Assembly (NCBI GenBank): GCA_963678675.1
Contig: OY783195.1
Coordinates: 23,274,387-23,338,386, forward strand
DNA from: Xiphydria camelus
Taxonomy: Eukaryota > Arthropoda > Insecta > Hymenoptera > Xiphydriidae
Direction: 5' to 3'
DNA length: 64,000 bases
Both the position numbers and the translations under genes were made by a program. Positions 11,398-25,957 of this stretch are shown here, piece by piece. Below the pieces are notes generated by a model that searched no databases, was not told where the DNA came from, and saw only the letters and a program-made list of their open reading frames with translations. Numbering within the stretch: position 1 is the first letter of the stretch; every line of letters begins with the position of its first letter.

Positions 11398-12100
11398 CTC
11401 GTTATTTCCGTTATTTAACATTGCACGAACAAGTCTTTCAAATAAAAGTTATTTGGTGTCGAGGAGTATACCACACGAGGCTTATTAGCCAGGAAAAAAA
11501 CTTCAACCAGTATTATCTCATCATTTCTGAACTTTTGGCCTACATCCATGTAAAACTTTATTATAGATAGAAATGTAATCTTAAAAAAAGTATTACACAA
11601 ATATGAGCCAAAGGCTCTTAGATAAATGAGATAATAGTGATAGAATTTTATTTCCTGGCGAGTAAGTTTAGCGTCATGTGATATATGATGTATGCAATAC
11701 ATTTTTGAAATGTGTTGTTTACGAGATATCAAAGTCACCTTTATTTTTTCATGTGACTCTTAGTATTTTAATTCTCATAAAAGTTTGTCGAGTCTAATAA
11801 GAAATGTATAGGATAAATATCCATCAATTGAGCGGAAACATCTCATATTTCATCTTATATATTTCTCATCAATCTCGATAAACTCTATAACCTTTCTGAG
11901 AATAAAAATATTAAGTTTCATATGAAAAAATGGAAGTGACTTTCATACTTCGTAAACAATACATGTTATAAAAAATGTGTTGTGTTTATCATATGTCCTC
12001 CTTGATACCTAACAATTTTTATTTGAAGGACTTGTTCGTAAAATGACAAATAACGGAGATAAATAAGACGGCTATCCTGAGTGGACCACTCTGTACGTGT
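11398..12100. mobile_element. ~660 bp fold-back family, copy A (left end truncated, with nested MITE)
   Basis: The left part (GTTATTTCCGTTATTTAACA…, then TTTCAAATAAAAGTTATTTG, then GTTGTTTACGAGATATCAAA) is mirrored by the right part (…CGTAAACAATACATGTTATA, then TTATTTGAAGGACTTGTTCG, then AATAACGGAGATAAATAA). Copy B at 49168-49823 is complete and shows the outer ends (GGTGTTCCA). Here the outermost left end is missing and a second palindrome (11466-11686) is inserted in the left arm. Confidence 0.7.
11466..11686. mobile_element. ~220 bp palindromic MITE, copy 1 (nested)
   Basis: The outer arms pair ACACGAGGCTTATTAGCCAG with CTGGCGAGTAAGTTTAGCGT and run inward through AACTTCAACC and TATCTCAT. 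A relative with clearer ends (ATGAGGCTAAACTTAC…) lies at 25958-26188. It is inserted in the left arm of the 11398-12100 fold-back, so it is the younger insertion. Confidence 0.65.
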
Positions 12101-13047
12101 GTGAAGTAACAGACGTCGTAGGAGAGCTCGAATCATACGTCGAAATCAATTGTCCAGCAGCTAGGCGTAAACGACAATGCGGGACAAGTGTGCGTAATGT
12201 CGTTATGTCGTGTAGCATCGGTATGACGATCTTCTGATCGGTCGTGACTAAGACTCTTTGGAAAATCGTTTTTCCTCACTCATGCCCATTTCGAGGCCTT
12301 TTCCAGCCTATTTTTAGACCGTAAGATGGCGTTTTTCCCGCGTGATACCGGCCGGAAATCCGCAGGCTGTTAAAAGCACTTTACTCAGACTGGCGCGATT
12401 GCTTAGTCCGAAGTGGGTCCTTTTTTCAAACTGATGAACGCAACGTGCAACGATGTTTTGTTTTGAGAAATGGGTATTCGTGAGAAAAAATAGTATATAT
12501 CATTCGGCTGAAATCCTCGGATTTCCGCCTAATGACATAAGATACTATTGTTTTACAAGCAGGGAAAACCGGGGACGATTGTAACAGGAGATGGCCCCTC
12601 GTTTCCATTGTTTTTTATGGTAACGAGGAGCCAACTTTCCATTACAACCGTTCTTAGACTTTCCTTCTTCTTTGCTATAAATAGAAGTTCATCTCGTGTA
12701 ATGATGTCAATGGCATTCCTTTGAATAGGAGAGATCAAAGTGGTTGTAATATCAAGATGGCCTTCGTTCACATGATCAGCAGCGGAAATGAGGGGCCACC
12801 TTCCCGTTACGATCGTAGAGATTCTTTTTTTTGCAATTTAAGACGTTACAAATAGCAATAAGTGTTAAGCGTTCAATGATCGATATTGCGATGCTCATTA
12901 GATATAAATGAAATAATAACAAGTCAATTGAAAATCCTAGCCGACATAAACCCCCGCAATATTATATGGGTCAATATTACAATTCCGTACTCAACAATAT
13001 AGCATCAATATAGCACGTCTTACTACATTATAATCATATAACATATA
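12101..13047. other. Intergenic, no gene seen
   Basis: Mixed-composition sequence without a recognisable exon. The phrase CCATTGTTTTTTATGGTAAC, followed by GAGGAGCCAACTTTCC (about 12605), has a looser echo at 12790-12805 (GAGGGGCCACCTTCCC), hinting at a decayed duplication. A GCAATATTATATG patch is at about 12956-12970. Confidence 0.3.
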
Positions 13048-13439
13048 CAGGGTGAGTCGGGAGGATCGGACCAAACTCCAGGAGCGTACCGTACACAAGA
13101 TAATAATGTAAAAAACCTCATATGTCTTTATCCGATTTTCATTTGTGTTCAAGTAACAGCGTAATTAATAATTTCTATTTAGTATTCTACAACACCCCTG
13201 AGTGCAGTCGGGAGGATCGGACCAAACTCCAGGAGCGTATTGTACAAGAAGATAATAATGTAAAAAAACTCATATGTCCTTATCCGATTTGCATTTGTTT
13301 TCAAGTTACAGCGTAATTAATAATTTCTATTTAGTGTTGCAAAAATGAAAATCGGATAAGGACATATGAGTTTTTTTACATTATTATCTTGTGTACAATA
13401 CTCTCCTGGAGTTTGGTCTGATCCTCCCGACTCACCCTG
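13048..13439. mobile_element. TA-flanked MITE with internal duplication
   Basis: Ends CAGGGTGAGTCGGGAGGATC (13048) and GATCCTCCCGACTCACCCTG (ending 13439) are inverted and flanked by TA. The left segment containing CGGACCAAACTCCAGGAGCG is repeated about 140 bp on (about 13208), each time followed by ATAATAATGTAAAAAA and ATCCGATTT. The right end is the inverted version. The order is therefore direct, direct, inverted. Tc1/mariner-like MITE, non-coding. Confidence 0.65.
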
Positions 13440-13455
13440 TATATAGCACGACGTA

Positions 13456-14352
13456 GGGGAGACCAGGGAGGTTTGGGACAAGGGAGGGATGAAACACGGT
13501 CTTTAATTCATATAATATGTTAAGTAGCGATATCTGCTCTCTATAAGTTTAACTCTTTGATCAACTACATCACTACTATACCGCCGGAACGACATTAGTT
13601 GTGTAGAAACCGTTGTGTTGAGAGGACATGTAAAATTGTAGCTCAAACTAAAATTTTTTTGTTGACTTCGTGGTTGCTTGGTGAAAGGAAAGGTGCGAAA
13701 TCGAAATAGTTCTCCAAGTATATTGACAATAGGTAAGTTTTGAATTAAACATGTAGTGGTCAAGTGGATAAGATGCTATATACAAATTTTGGGAAACGTT
13801 TTGTTGTAAAGTTACACTTAGAGAGACTTGAGACATTGATTATGGGGAGCTCTGAGCCTGCCTCAAGTCTTCCTGTTTCCTAATTTTATATTAAAAATAA
13901 AAAACGGGCTTTAAAAACTTTTTAAAAACTTTAAAAACTTTTAAAAAACTTAAAAATCCAAAAATGTAGGTGGGATTGAAAGTATAAAGTCTACTTTGAC
14001 ATTTGGATTATACTTTAGTTATTATAATAATGTATGTTGATTGAATCATGTATTTAAATATAAATCTTGATTTTTTGTTATAGTTTGCGTTATTTTAAAC
14101 AAGTATCTTTTAACGCATCCCATTGGTCGTCTCAACTCTCCCTATACTAGGGAGCCTTGAGACAATCTACGCCATATTGTTAAAATCTTTGTAGATAAAT
14201 AAAGTCTTATTTTGAAAATATGATAAAGTATGGAACGTGTAACTAAAAGGCACCTCATTCGATACTCATATTTATAATCCCTAAATTATTTATTGGAGCT
14301 GCTATAAAAATTAAGACATAATTTTTGTCTCAATCCTCCCCAGTCTCCCCCC
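13456..14352. mobile_element. TA-flanked DNA element with GGGGAGAC ends
   Basis: The left end GGGGAGACCAGGGAGGTTTG (13456) pairs with the right end (reverse complement GGGGGGAGACTGGGGAGGAT, ending 14352). TA flanks both sides (13454-13455 and 14353-14354). Inside are oligo-T/TTTAAAAAC repeats (about 13910-13960) and CTCTCCCTATACTAGGGAGC at about 14136. No transposase frame survives. The TA target suggests the Tc1/mariner-pogo superfamily. Confidence 0.55.
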
Positions 14353-14354
14353 TA

Positions 14355-15230
14355 TGTATTATATTAACATTACATTGCTAAGGGCGAAATTTGGATACAT
14401 ACGTTATACCTGTGCAATATTGCAGGAGTTTGTTTCGGCCGGAAATATTTCTAGCAATATAAATCATTTAATTCCGTGTCAGAGCAAACCTAAACCATAT
14501 TTTTCCTAAGAGTCCAACTAATTCTGCTTCGAAAATGCACGAACTTGAGTACCGGATATACGATTACAGCTATTTCGCACCGCAGCCACGCGCGGCGAAT
14601 CGACAATTCATAATGGCGATGAACAACAATTTGCGGATATCTTAAATTCACGATTTTATCGGCAAACCCATGTTGGGAACCGGTTCAATTCGCGGCGCCA
14701 CCGATCATCGTAATTGGCGGTCGCAAGCCTGCGACCGCAACCGCGTAACGAACTAAATTCACGATTATAGACACGCGCATTAAATAATCCATTAACGACG
14801 CGGCGGGATCGCTAGCGAAAGCGACACACGGGTGGTTTTCGCTACCGAGGTAATAGGAGCCAGCCGGTACTCCGCATCCTTTGTACTCGGTGTTGTTTTA
14901 ATTTCGTGGCAAAAAGAGGGCCGCTGGCAAGGAAAAATAACGATTTCGCGCAATTATTCTCGTCTCGGTCGCCGCTCCGCCGCGCGCAACGACGGATCCG
15001 CGATGTACGCGGTTCCCCGCGGCAACGAACTACAGAGGAACATGAAAAAGAAAATCATTCGTACTTCGTATAGAGGGGGGCATGTATTGTTCGCCGCAGT
15101 TACGGTTACGAATAGGGGCGCATCGATGCTAGTACACTTTATCGCGAGTATCGGCGGTCGCGGATCAAATTATTGCAATAGGGATGCAACACGAAAATTA
15201 GGATCGCTGTGTTTGGTTTGGAGTGGAATA
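14355..15230. other. CpG-rich unique sequence, no supported gene
   Basis: GC-rich between about 14560 and 15230. A 133-codon open frame at 14832-15233 runs straight into the transposon at 15233 and has no recognised domain. It is treated as a chance frame. Confidence 0.3.
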
Positions 15231-15559
15231 TAGGGTAAATACGGGATAGTCCGACCATTTTTTCTTGAGGTACTGTAGTCTTTTTCCATAAATGTATGCT
15301 TTCATAAATATTAAAATCCCCCATTAAGAGAACAATTCTATACAAGTATTTATTAGAAAGTTGCATGAAAACATAAGCATAATGCAGTTGCAACAAATAA
15401 TAAATATGATACTGTGGGTATACTTAATAGCTGATTAGAGTTGGTTAGTTGAACTACTTCATTAGGGTGAGACCGACCAGAGGGTTAACATGAAATTAAA
15501 GTAACAAAACTTCGTTTTGTCACACTTAGGTATGCTAACAAAATCATAACATATATTAA

Positions 15560-16487
15560 CCCTCAACTGGTATGGGTCATTGGTGACCCACGCCAACTTT
15601 GTTCGCTTATTTTCTCTTAAAGTTTTCGCGATACTTTCTTGCGTAACCATGTATTCCCCCACTATAGTCCACTCTCCTATACGGCAGATTGGGCGGTCAG
15701 TTACGAATTGGCATTCGTGTACACTAGATCACTTGGGTCAATTTTGACCTGACCATACTATTTACGTGCTAATATTTAGAAGTTACTTTTGACAATCATG
15801 TCGAAATTTCTAGCATAAAAACAGTTAGAAGAACTTGCTATGGAAAATCAACACGTGTCAAGAGAAATAAGACAAAAAATAAAGCAATTCCTGAAGGTAG
15901 AAAATCAAGCAGCAGAAGCAGAACCACCTAATAAACGAAAAATATGCAATGAATGTTCTTCTACCCTCGACAGAAAAAACTCCACATACTGCGGCGACAT
16001 ATGCAAACAAATTTTTTTGTAAACAACATTTAGTCATGAAAAGTTATTTTATGCCCTGCAATGAACGTTTGTAGCTTTACTTTCTCATTTTATTTTTTAT
16101 TTTCTTGTTTGTAACAGGACCCCCTATAGAGAATTGTTATTTCGGTTTTAAATGTTCCTTGATAGGTACACTACGTAAAGTTATACTATTTTATATTGAT
16201 TTTAGACAATAAGGATAAGGTTACAAAATGTACGGATCAACATTTATATTTTTTATTCGTTATTTGAAATGTTCCATTTTGTATTCATGTTTTAACGTTT
16301 CTCATCACAATTTTAAAATTAAACATTCATTTCCAAAACTGATTGTGCTACTTTACTGTCAAAGGGCCAAACTAAAGTAGAGTTCATGAACTAAGATAAT
16401 ACTGTTATTTATTTCTTTGTTTTATGATTGGGTCATAGATGACCCGACCTCTTTACGTTACCCTTAACTCACCATACCAGTTGAGGG
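15560..16487 (+). mobile_element. piggyBac-like element B with transposase remnant
   Basis: Perfect TTAA duplication (15556-15559 and 16488-16491) and inverted ends CCCTCAACTGGTATGGGTCA and ACCATACCAGTTGAGGG. Internal palindromes GGGTCATTGGTGACCC (15574-15589, 14 bp from the left end) and GGGTCATAGATGACCC (16430-16445, 42 bp from the right end) reproduce piggyBac's asymmetric internal repeats. It retains the 3' end of a transposase gene (15840-16074). Most of the coding region is deleted. Confidence 0.8.
15840..16074 (+). pseudogene. C-terminal cysteine-rich domain of a piggyBac transposase, frameshifted
   Basis: The frame reads a lysine/glutamate-rich linker, then KRKICNECSS, then YCGDICKQIF. 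It hits a stop at 16020-16022, just after a run of eight T's (16011-16018). One base fewer in that run would bring a CKQH motif and a short tail ending at the TAG of 16072-16074 into frame. The pattern C-x2-C-x11-C-x3-C-x4-C-x2-H matches the cross-brace zinc finger at the end of piggyBac transposases, which binds the subterminal internal repeats. The RNase-H-like catalytic core is absent. The homopolymer slip could be a real lesion or an assembly error. Confidence 0.65.
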
Positions 16488-16695
16488 TTAATATAAATGG
16501 AATTCTCACCTTCAGATTATTAAACGGGCGTTACTATCACGTGTTTTTGTAAAAATGACCGCGAGTTGCCGCGGTGACTTCGCAGAACCAACTAAACGTC
16601 ATGACGGCATTTCTACCAAATATGGATGCTTCGTATAGAATCTATAGGTACTGGTCAAACTAACCCGCTGATTGAACTATCCCGGACTTACCCTA

Positions 16696-19600
16696 CGAGT
16701 ATGGTATAAAATGGAGACTGAGAAGTTAGTAGAGCGCGCGATTTTTCTCTTCCCCATTATACCCGGTACGTTTATTTTAATTTTTGGAAATATTCGATTC
16801 CGTTGCGGCAAATAAACGACGATGACGCGTTTATTATGTGCTCTTCCGCATACTCGAATGCGATTCATTGTCAAAGACGAAACGAGAAGTTCGACCAAAA
16901 TGAATCATCGGAAACTGACTCCGGGAACGGGGTGAGCATTGTGGAACCGTTACGTCCGAAGTTGTAGGTTCGAAGATGAGAAACTTTCAAAACATTCCCG
17001 ACAGAAACTTCAAATCAAATGAATCTGCAAACGTCGTACGCGTTCCACCGCTTCTCGACGTCTCATGCGTTCTCCAGTGCGGAAGTGCTCTACGTACTCG
17101 CGTTTTCGTCATTACGTCGTTTTGTCCATAAGCGTCGACCCGGTTTCCTCTCGTTTTGATAACTGCATCGAGACGTCCTTATGAATTAAGTGTAAGGTCA
17201 AGTCGCGGCCCAAACGAAGTGTGACGACGACGACGGTAAGATTATCGCCGGAATTGAGATGCAATATACTCGTCAACGTCACACGTATAGAAGTAACGGT
17301 GAACGTTATAAAAACGTCTGTACGCAGAGAAAAAAAAGTATTCAAGCCAATTAAATGTCCCTTTGAACGGTTTTAAGGGCACATTATTTCTTCGATTAGA
17401 ATGAATATATCGATTAGACGTATATATGTAAATATTATTGATTGTATTAAATATTATTTGGGTCAAATCTGTATTTATTTAAATCGAGTAAATATACTCT
17501 TAAGACTATCTAAAAACACGTTTACTTCGATCAGGTAAATTTTGTTCAGCGCATAAAAAAAGAGACGTGCGTTGGTTGAACCATGACAGAACACAGCATC
17601 CCAACGGGTCCATCGGCTAAAACTACCGACGATTACAATCTTAAACATCTCTTAACTCGAGAACACCGCGAGTCCCTATGTATAATTTATATCGCATGCA
17701 AAATGCAGAGGAACTCCCGAGGATCCGCGAAGTTGCGCGAGCGCCGCGAATGCCGGGGATACCGAAATAAATTACGTAGCAGATAACTTTGGCAAACAGA
17801 AGGAGGAAATCCCGATACCGAACGAAACGCCGTGGAGAGAAAACGGCGGGAAGAGGCAGGGAAAAAAGAATGGAAAAGGGGGGAAGAGCTGGAGAGAATT
17901 CCCGAAACCTGTCCTCCATTTTCTCCCTCTCCACCGCCCCCGCGATCGTTGAAAACTCGCGCAGGGGTGAAGGAATTTGTTTCGTCGTGAGAGCATTTTG
18001 TTGTTTGATACTTTTACGACCGTAAAAAGAAGTTGTAAGTTTCTGCAGGTCGATGCGGTATATAGGGTGCGCGCGCACATACATATATTTCCAATGGAAA
18101 AGTCGCCGCGATCGAAGTATATCTCCTTTCCTATTACGTATTTATGCAGTTTACGAGATTCGCGGATTCCGATCCTCCGCCGTTGTAGTGTGCAATCGAA
18201 GGAACGAGAAAATGTTGGAAGCTTCGACGATTAAATGACGTATATCGATCATTCTTTACGTTCGAGGCTACTGGCGAAATTTAATCGGGATTTCGACGAT
18301 GGGAAACTTCTGGGATTTTGCCTGGCGGTTTTATTAGGGGAGGTTCGCGTGGAATCGTCCTCATACGATAGAGCCTGTCAAACTGGGCAATATCGGAAAT
18401 AGCCGCAATAATTGATCGGTCAAATATGTATATTCCAACTGCAGAAACTTACGCATTCTGAGAACTCATAAATTTAAGAGACGCACCAGTTCGAGGCTTT
18501 CTCCGCCGCTTGGAAAATTATCTCGGAGCTGCGAGACGTCGCATGCCGCGTCGCCGCGCAATAAATCAAAATGATCCTTCATTACTTTTTAACGGTTTCC
18601 AGCAAACCCTCGTACTCTGAACAATTATGCCTTATCGCGAAGTCACGTTTCGCTTAATCCTCAAAATCTTTTTCACTTTCCCGCCTTCCTCCTCCAATTG
18701 TCCGTTAGAGATTACCGTTTCGTTAAAAATTGTAGATCTCCGCGATGCCGGAATGCCTCACGCCGGATAAATCCAAGAATGATGCGCGCAGTAAACAGCG
18801 AGCCGTCCGCTTATATGGCAGGGCGGACATATGATAAATAAATGAAGTATTCTTAAGAATATCCGTGGCAAATCCGGAAAAGCAGCGCATTTAATGAATC
18901 GTAAATCCAATTTGCCCGAAAGAAAAAGGAGATGACGGGGCAATAAATGGATCGAATCGCGACGTTAAACGGACGACGTCGATCTCCCACTCCCGCGGAG
19001 AACCCCCCCTCCCTTCTCTCTCTCTCTCTCTGTGACCCTGAGACGGCCGCCAAAACGTTTTTCGCGAAGGCACGCGGACGGTGGTCCATGCGGGTCGAGG
19101 AGGGTTTATTCGAACGAGGGCTTTGAGAACATTTAAAGGACGATAAGAGGATCAACCCCCTTTGCCTTTTCGTCTGTCTCTCTCTCTCCCTCACTCTCTC
19201 TTTTCTCGAGCAGCCGGGGATACTCCATTACCGGAAGGGGTCGGTGTTTATGCGGCAGACATCAGTCCGCATCGCTTGTCATCGTTTGAATGATGAACGC
19301 ACGATGCGGACGTACGAACGTGCCGAAATGAACGCCGACGCTCCGTTTCTTCGCAGCGCTTGTCTTGCGCGCCTAGGAGAGAGAGCGAGAGCGACGCCTC
19401 GGGTCGGAGGTTATAAATTTTGAAAATTTGCTGAATAATTCGTCGCATTGATGACAGGCCGATGGGAGGATGTGGGCCGGGCACTTAATCCATAAGGAGG
19501 GAAGAGAGACGTGGCGAGGGAGATGAGAAAAGGGGCGAGAGCGCGCGCGTCGCCGGGTACATAATCTATGACGGATGATGTTACAAAATAAAACCCTCTG

Positions 19601-20177
19601 TTACCTACTTATTCCGCGTTCCATTATGCTCGAAGGGTATATTGTTGACCCAAATGCCACACAATGAGATTCCGCAGCCGCTCCGCTTTCGCGCGGAAAC
19701 TTCACTATTATTCCGCTGAATCACTTTATTCCGATTATTTCCAACCTGCCGGCGATAGGTTGCGATTTATGCGCATCGGAGCCCGATAGCGACCAGGCCC
19801 TTTAGGGCCTCGTGCGATAGCTGCGTTCGGTTATCTCGCGGCACGCGAGACTCCATCGAGCTCGAAGACTAATCAAGACGAATCAACAATTGCGTTAATC
19901 GTCCCTTCATTGCGTCGCGCCTCGATTTCGGGGGCGGCCGGTATCGCGGTTCCGAACTCCGCGCGTCTATTCCGCCCGAAGGAAATTTCGAAAGTTCTCT
20001 TGTTCTCTTGGCGCGCGGTTTTGGGGGGTGCGGAGGGTGGTTGTTCGAGAAATTTATCAGCTGCGCTGCATGCCTCGCCGCTGCTAGACATTTTCCACGT
20101 TACCGCGACTCCAAATCGATATAACTCAAGAGAGAGGGTGAATTTCCCATTAGGTCAGTTAAGGCCCGGTCTGAAAG

Positions 20178-20180
<3 letters not shown>
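16696..20180. other. Unique CpG-rich sequence, no supported gene
   Basis: A long stretch of CG-rich, apparently unique DNA with short CT runs (about 19013-19031, 19180-19200). Overlapping open frames on both strands (for example around 17640-18084 and 18853-19194) contain no recognised motif, and no splice-supported exon was found. Conserved non-coding elements cannot be excluded by eye. Confidence 0.35.
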
Positions 20181-22423
<2,243 letters not shown>

Positions 22424-22427
22424 TTAA

Positions 22428-23490
22428 CCTTCCGTTAGGCGCATCACAGCTGATGAGACGCCCAGAGTCGCTATGGGTCTGTCAGACCCATATCAGTAAA
22501 TATCTTATTTTTTGTCACTCAGTGTCAAATACTCGGTTTCATGGGCGTCCTCGACGCATGTGAAATCATCTTTCACACACCAATTCGTGAAAAGTTGCGC
22601 AGTGCGTGAAATAACCTGCGCAGTGCGTGAAATCGTCAACCTCGTATTTGACACTTAGTGACAAAAAATAGAATTCGTTATTCGGTTGTTTCGCGCCGTT
22701 CTAACGAAAATAACTATTTTGTCACTCAGTGTCAAATACTCGGTTTCATGGACGTCCTCGACGCATGTGAAATCATCTTTCACACACCAATTCGTGAAAA
22801 GTTGCGCAGTGCGTGAAATAACCTGCGCAGTGCGTGAAATCGTCAACCTCGTATTTGACACTTAGTGACAAAAAATAGAATTCGTTATTCGGTTGTTTCG
22901 CGCCGTTCTAACGAAAATAACTATTTTGTCACTCAGTGTCAAATACTCGGTTTCATGGGCGTCCTCGACGCATGTGAAATCATCTTTCACACACCAATTC
23001 GTGAAAAGTTGCGCAGTGCGTGAAATAACCTGCGCAGTGCGTGAAATCGTCAACCTCGTATTTGACACTTAGTGACGAAAAATAGAATTCGTTATTCGGT
23101 TGTTTCGCGCCGTTCTAACGAGTGTGATTGCCGTACTCGCTTCGCTCGTGCGGCAAACTTCACACTCGTTAGAAACAGCGCTTCACGCCCTAATAACGAA
23201 AATAACTATTTTATAATTGTAATGCGTTTAAAATAAAATTAAATGATCAGCAATAACTTCCCTTTCCGCGATATACACAGTGCTTTAAAATAAATAATTT
23301 ACAACTTTATTTAAACAAATTAGAAACATAAAAAACAGTTTTAACTAGTTAAAATTTATTTAGGTAAACCATTCTTAGAACATCCCTCTAAGATGTCACA
23401 AAGCGACAATGGTGTGGCTCTAATAGTTTTCCAACAATTAGCAAATAAAAACGCTATGGGTCTGTCAGACCCATAGCGAATAACGGAGGG
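22428..23490. mobile_element. piggyBac-like non-autonomous element C
   Basis: TTAA duplication (22424-22427 and 23491-23494) with ends CCTTCCGTTA and TAACGGAGGG. The same perfect palindrome, ATGGGTCTGTCAGACCCAT, occurs at 22473-22491 (45 bp from the left end) and, extended, at 23454-23476 (14 bp from the right end). This is the mirror orientation of elements A and B. About 600 bp of the interior is a three-copy tandem repeat. No transposase. Confidence 0.8.
22514..23121. repeat. Three tandem copies of a 207 bp unit
   Basis: The units start GTCACTCAGTGTCAAATACT at 22514, 22721 and 22928, exactly 207 bp apart and nearly identical. Each unit is also an inverted repeat: its opening GTCACTCAGTGTCAAATAC is mirrored by GTATTTGACACTTAGTGAC about 140-160 bp later. 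It also holds the doublet GCGCAGTGCGTGAAAT twice. Because 207 is divisible by three, identical 68-codon minus-strand frames appear in successive units. They are a by-product of the repeat and not genes. Confidence 0.92.
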
Positions 23491-23494
23491 TTAA

Positions 23495-25957
23495 GCAACT
23501 TGGACCACTTAACTTTGTCCGGTACGAGTGGGGTTGAAGTTTTAAGCTGCTCGATATTTCGCGCAATGTTATGTGAGGGAATTTCGGGAAATCATAAGCG
23601 GCGGTAGATGAGGGGTTTCATCGAAGAGGGTTGGCTTATTCCAGACGAAACAACTAATAAAGCCTGCAGACGGAATGAAGCAGGAACCGTTGGACTCAGA
23701 GCAGGCTTAGAGACATCTCGCGCCTTTGATTACTCACGAGATATTCTTACATAATAATCCTAAAATCTCATATCAGTACGGTCTTCAACCAATACTACAA
23801 GTAATATAATTATTGTGTAAGAACCAACGTGTGTGAAATTATTTAATATTAGGTGCAGTTAGACCGCTCGACTGGGACCAGCTCAGGTGTGATTCAAGTT
23901 CCGAGCAACTCTGTATCTCGCGCCACGGTGCACGGAAAACTGCCGGCAGTGTTAATTTCGTCGAGCAAAGTCGTTTCGGTATTTTTAATTGCGACCGAAC
24001 TCGACGAAACGCCTCACTTCGACCTCATCCCTGCGCCGGGTTCCGATGGACCGATCGATGCTTCCCGATCCCTCGTAACATTACGTCCGCCCGTAAACGA
24101 AAAGAAACGAATAGTTGCGCTTATCGATAAGCCCTACCCTTGTTCTAAACGTACAGCCAGTGGTATGGAGTCCGTAAACACAATGAGCAAGAGGGCTTTT
24201 CATCTTCGTCACACTCTCCACATTAGTTCGCATTCTTTCACGTGCTCTCAATATCTCGTTCTACATATACACACATACACAATATTTCACACACACTCGC
24301 GTACAACTATACGTATAGGTATGTACGCGCCGCTACGCGTACAGGTGTCTCGGATTATTCACGCGCGCCAAGAAGGTTATCGGAATGATACCATTCCGTC
24401 GCTCGCATAAAAAATCAATAACGCGCTACGAAAGCAACATCGCACGTCGCGTTGCTCGAGTCCATGCACATCGATACGTCCATCTCGTATATGGAATTTT
24501 TGTCGAACCAATAACCCGTCCGCGGAGCATATCGTCGAGATATTTCGAGGAGTCGTAATATTCGATAAGGCGCATATTTTATTGTATATATAAACCTTAG
24601 AAAAAAAAAGGAGGAATAGACGCGCTCGCGATTTTCAGCGTGACGGCGCAGAGCGACGCAAGGAAGACGTCGGTCAAACCGCTTTGTGCCCGCGTTCGTT
24701 CTACAACGTGGCGTAAAACACGGAACGTTTAGTTCTCTCGATCGCTCCGATGGGATGATTCAAACTGAACCTCTCCTCTCTCGCTCTCACGGGTACTGTC
24801 CATTGAAATCCTTGTCGGCAATACCACGGGGAATACTGGAGTGGCGTTTCAGTGGGCACGTCCTGGTCGAGAATTCCAGCGGACTCGCAATCAACGATGA
24901 ACGACATCGGATATATCCGTCGAAGCTACGCCGCCTTCCTCTCGGTATCTATGACTTTCGCGTTTCGTGCTCCTGGCACCGAGAAGTCGAGCGGGATCTA
25001 AAATCCAAACATGTGTGTGTACCCGCGGGTCTCTAGTTAGTACGCGATGGGTAGGGTAGTAGTGGTACGCGGTACGCGGGTAGGGTACGCAGTTATTCAT
25101 GTAGCTGCGCAATGGCGCTGCATAACCGTGAATCACTGATGCCATTAATGGGACGTCGCTGTAACGAGATGGAAACCTGAATTTCGCGCGTCTGACGTTT
25201 CGTCCGCGTCTCTTCCCGGTTCGAACGTCCTCCCAGTTAAAATTTCCGTAGGAGCTTCACGTAGGCGGCGGCTGAGGCGTTTCGCGCGCGATGGCATGGC
25301 TCAAGAATTCGAGACGATTCGGCGACGGACAACGCTCGATGCCTGCCGCGAAAGCTACGTCGTCCATCGAAATTCCAAACACGTATCGCGCGCTTTCGCT
25401 TCCGAAATCACGCGAGATCCGAACTCGGGGATGCGCGTGTCTAGCGCGCAGCGGGAAGCGGAACAGAGCGCGGTTGGATGTAGGTATTCCCCGTAACTAA
25501 GCAGCGCTGTTGCGTAAGATGAATCACCGGGATGTGTCATTAACGAGGTGCAGGATATAATGGGGTGAAAACCGTTCAGGATATAATGGCGTGAAAACCA
25601 GGGTTCCGTGTGTGAGATCGTTCCTCGGCTGCTGCCAGGTTCCTAGTTGTACCACCGACAATGAAGGAACACTCGTTGAGATCTACAGCGGCGATAGGAC
25701 GGAAGAAACTGCGGCGTATCGGATACCCGACGTCGGAATTACGACGAACTTCGTATTCGCGCGTGAAAAGCAGCTTCTTGCGACGCGTTTCGACTGTTGC
25801 TTTAGACATTCCTCGAGCGAGAAACTACTTGCAAGGAGATGATGATTTATGAAGAGTACCAGTGTAATGGAATGATATTGAAATATTGTATAATGTACAG
25901 AAAAGAAATATGATATATAGTAGTATTCGTATAATGAAATCACATGTGATTTGTATT
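23495..25957. other. Unique sequence, no supported gene
   Basis: The longest open frame (plus strand, 23853-24410, 185 codons) begins just after an AG that could be a splice acceptor, but it has no recognised domain and ends in a simple HTHT/CACACA-rich part. Other frames at 24686-25036 and 25291-25500 overlap opposite-strand frames. Nothing here can be called a gene from sequence alone. Confidence 0.35.

Larger units (their letters stand above)
15233..16693. mobile_element. TA-flanked pogo/mariner-like element split by a piggyBac insertion
   Basis: The left end GGGTAAATACGGGATAGTCC (15233, after TA at 15231-15232) pairs with the right end ACTATCCCGGACTTACCC (ending 16693, followed by TA at 16694-16695). 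The GGGTAAA…GGGATA start resembles the ends of the pogo-like element at 30675 (GGGTAAAGTAGGGATATA), suggesting related families. The interior at 15560-16487 is a separate TTAA insertion. Without it the host element is only about 530 bp and non-coding. Confidence 0.6.

Noticed and set aside
22655..23068. Two identical 68-codon minus-strand frames in tandem
   Set aside because: They reflect the 207 bp tandem repeat, whose period is a multiple of three.
23853..24410. 185-codon plus-strand frame after a possible AG acceptor
   Set aside because: No recognised domain and a simple-sequence C-terminal part. One such frame is expected by chance in this much moderately GC-rich DNA.
24701..24907. 68-codon minus-strand frame with protein-like composition, considered as a further Beat exon
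   Set aside because: No splice acceptor or recognisable Ig motif, and the Beat stop codon already occurs upstream at 28884.
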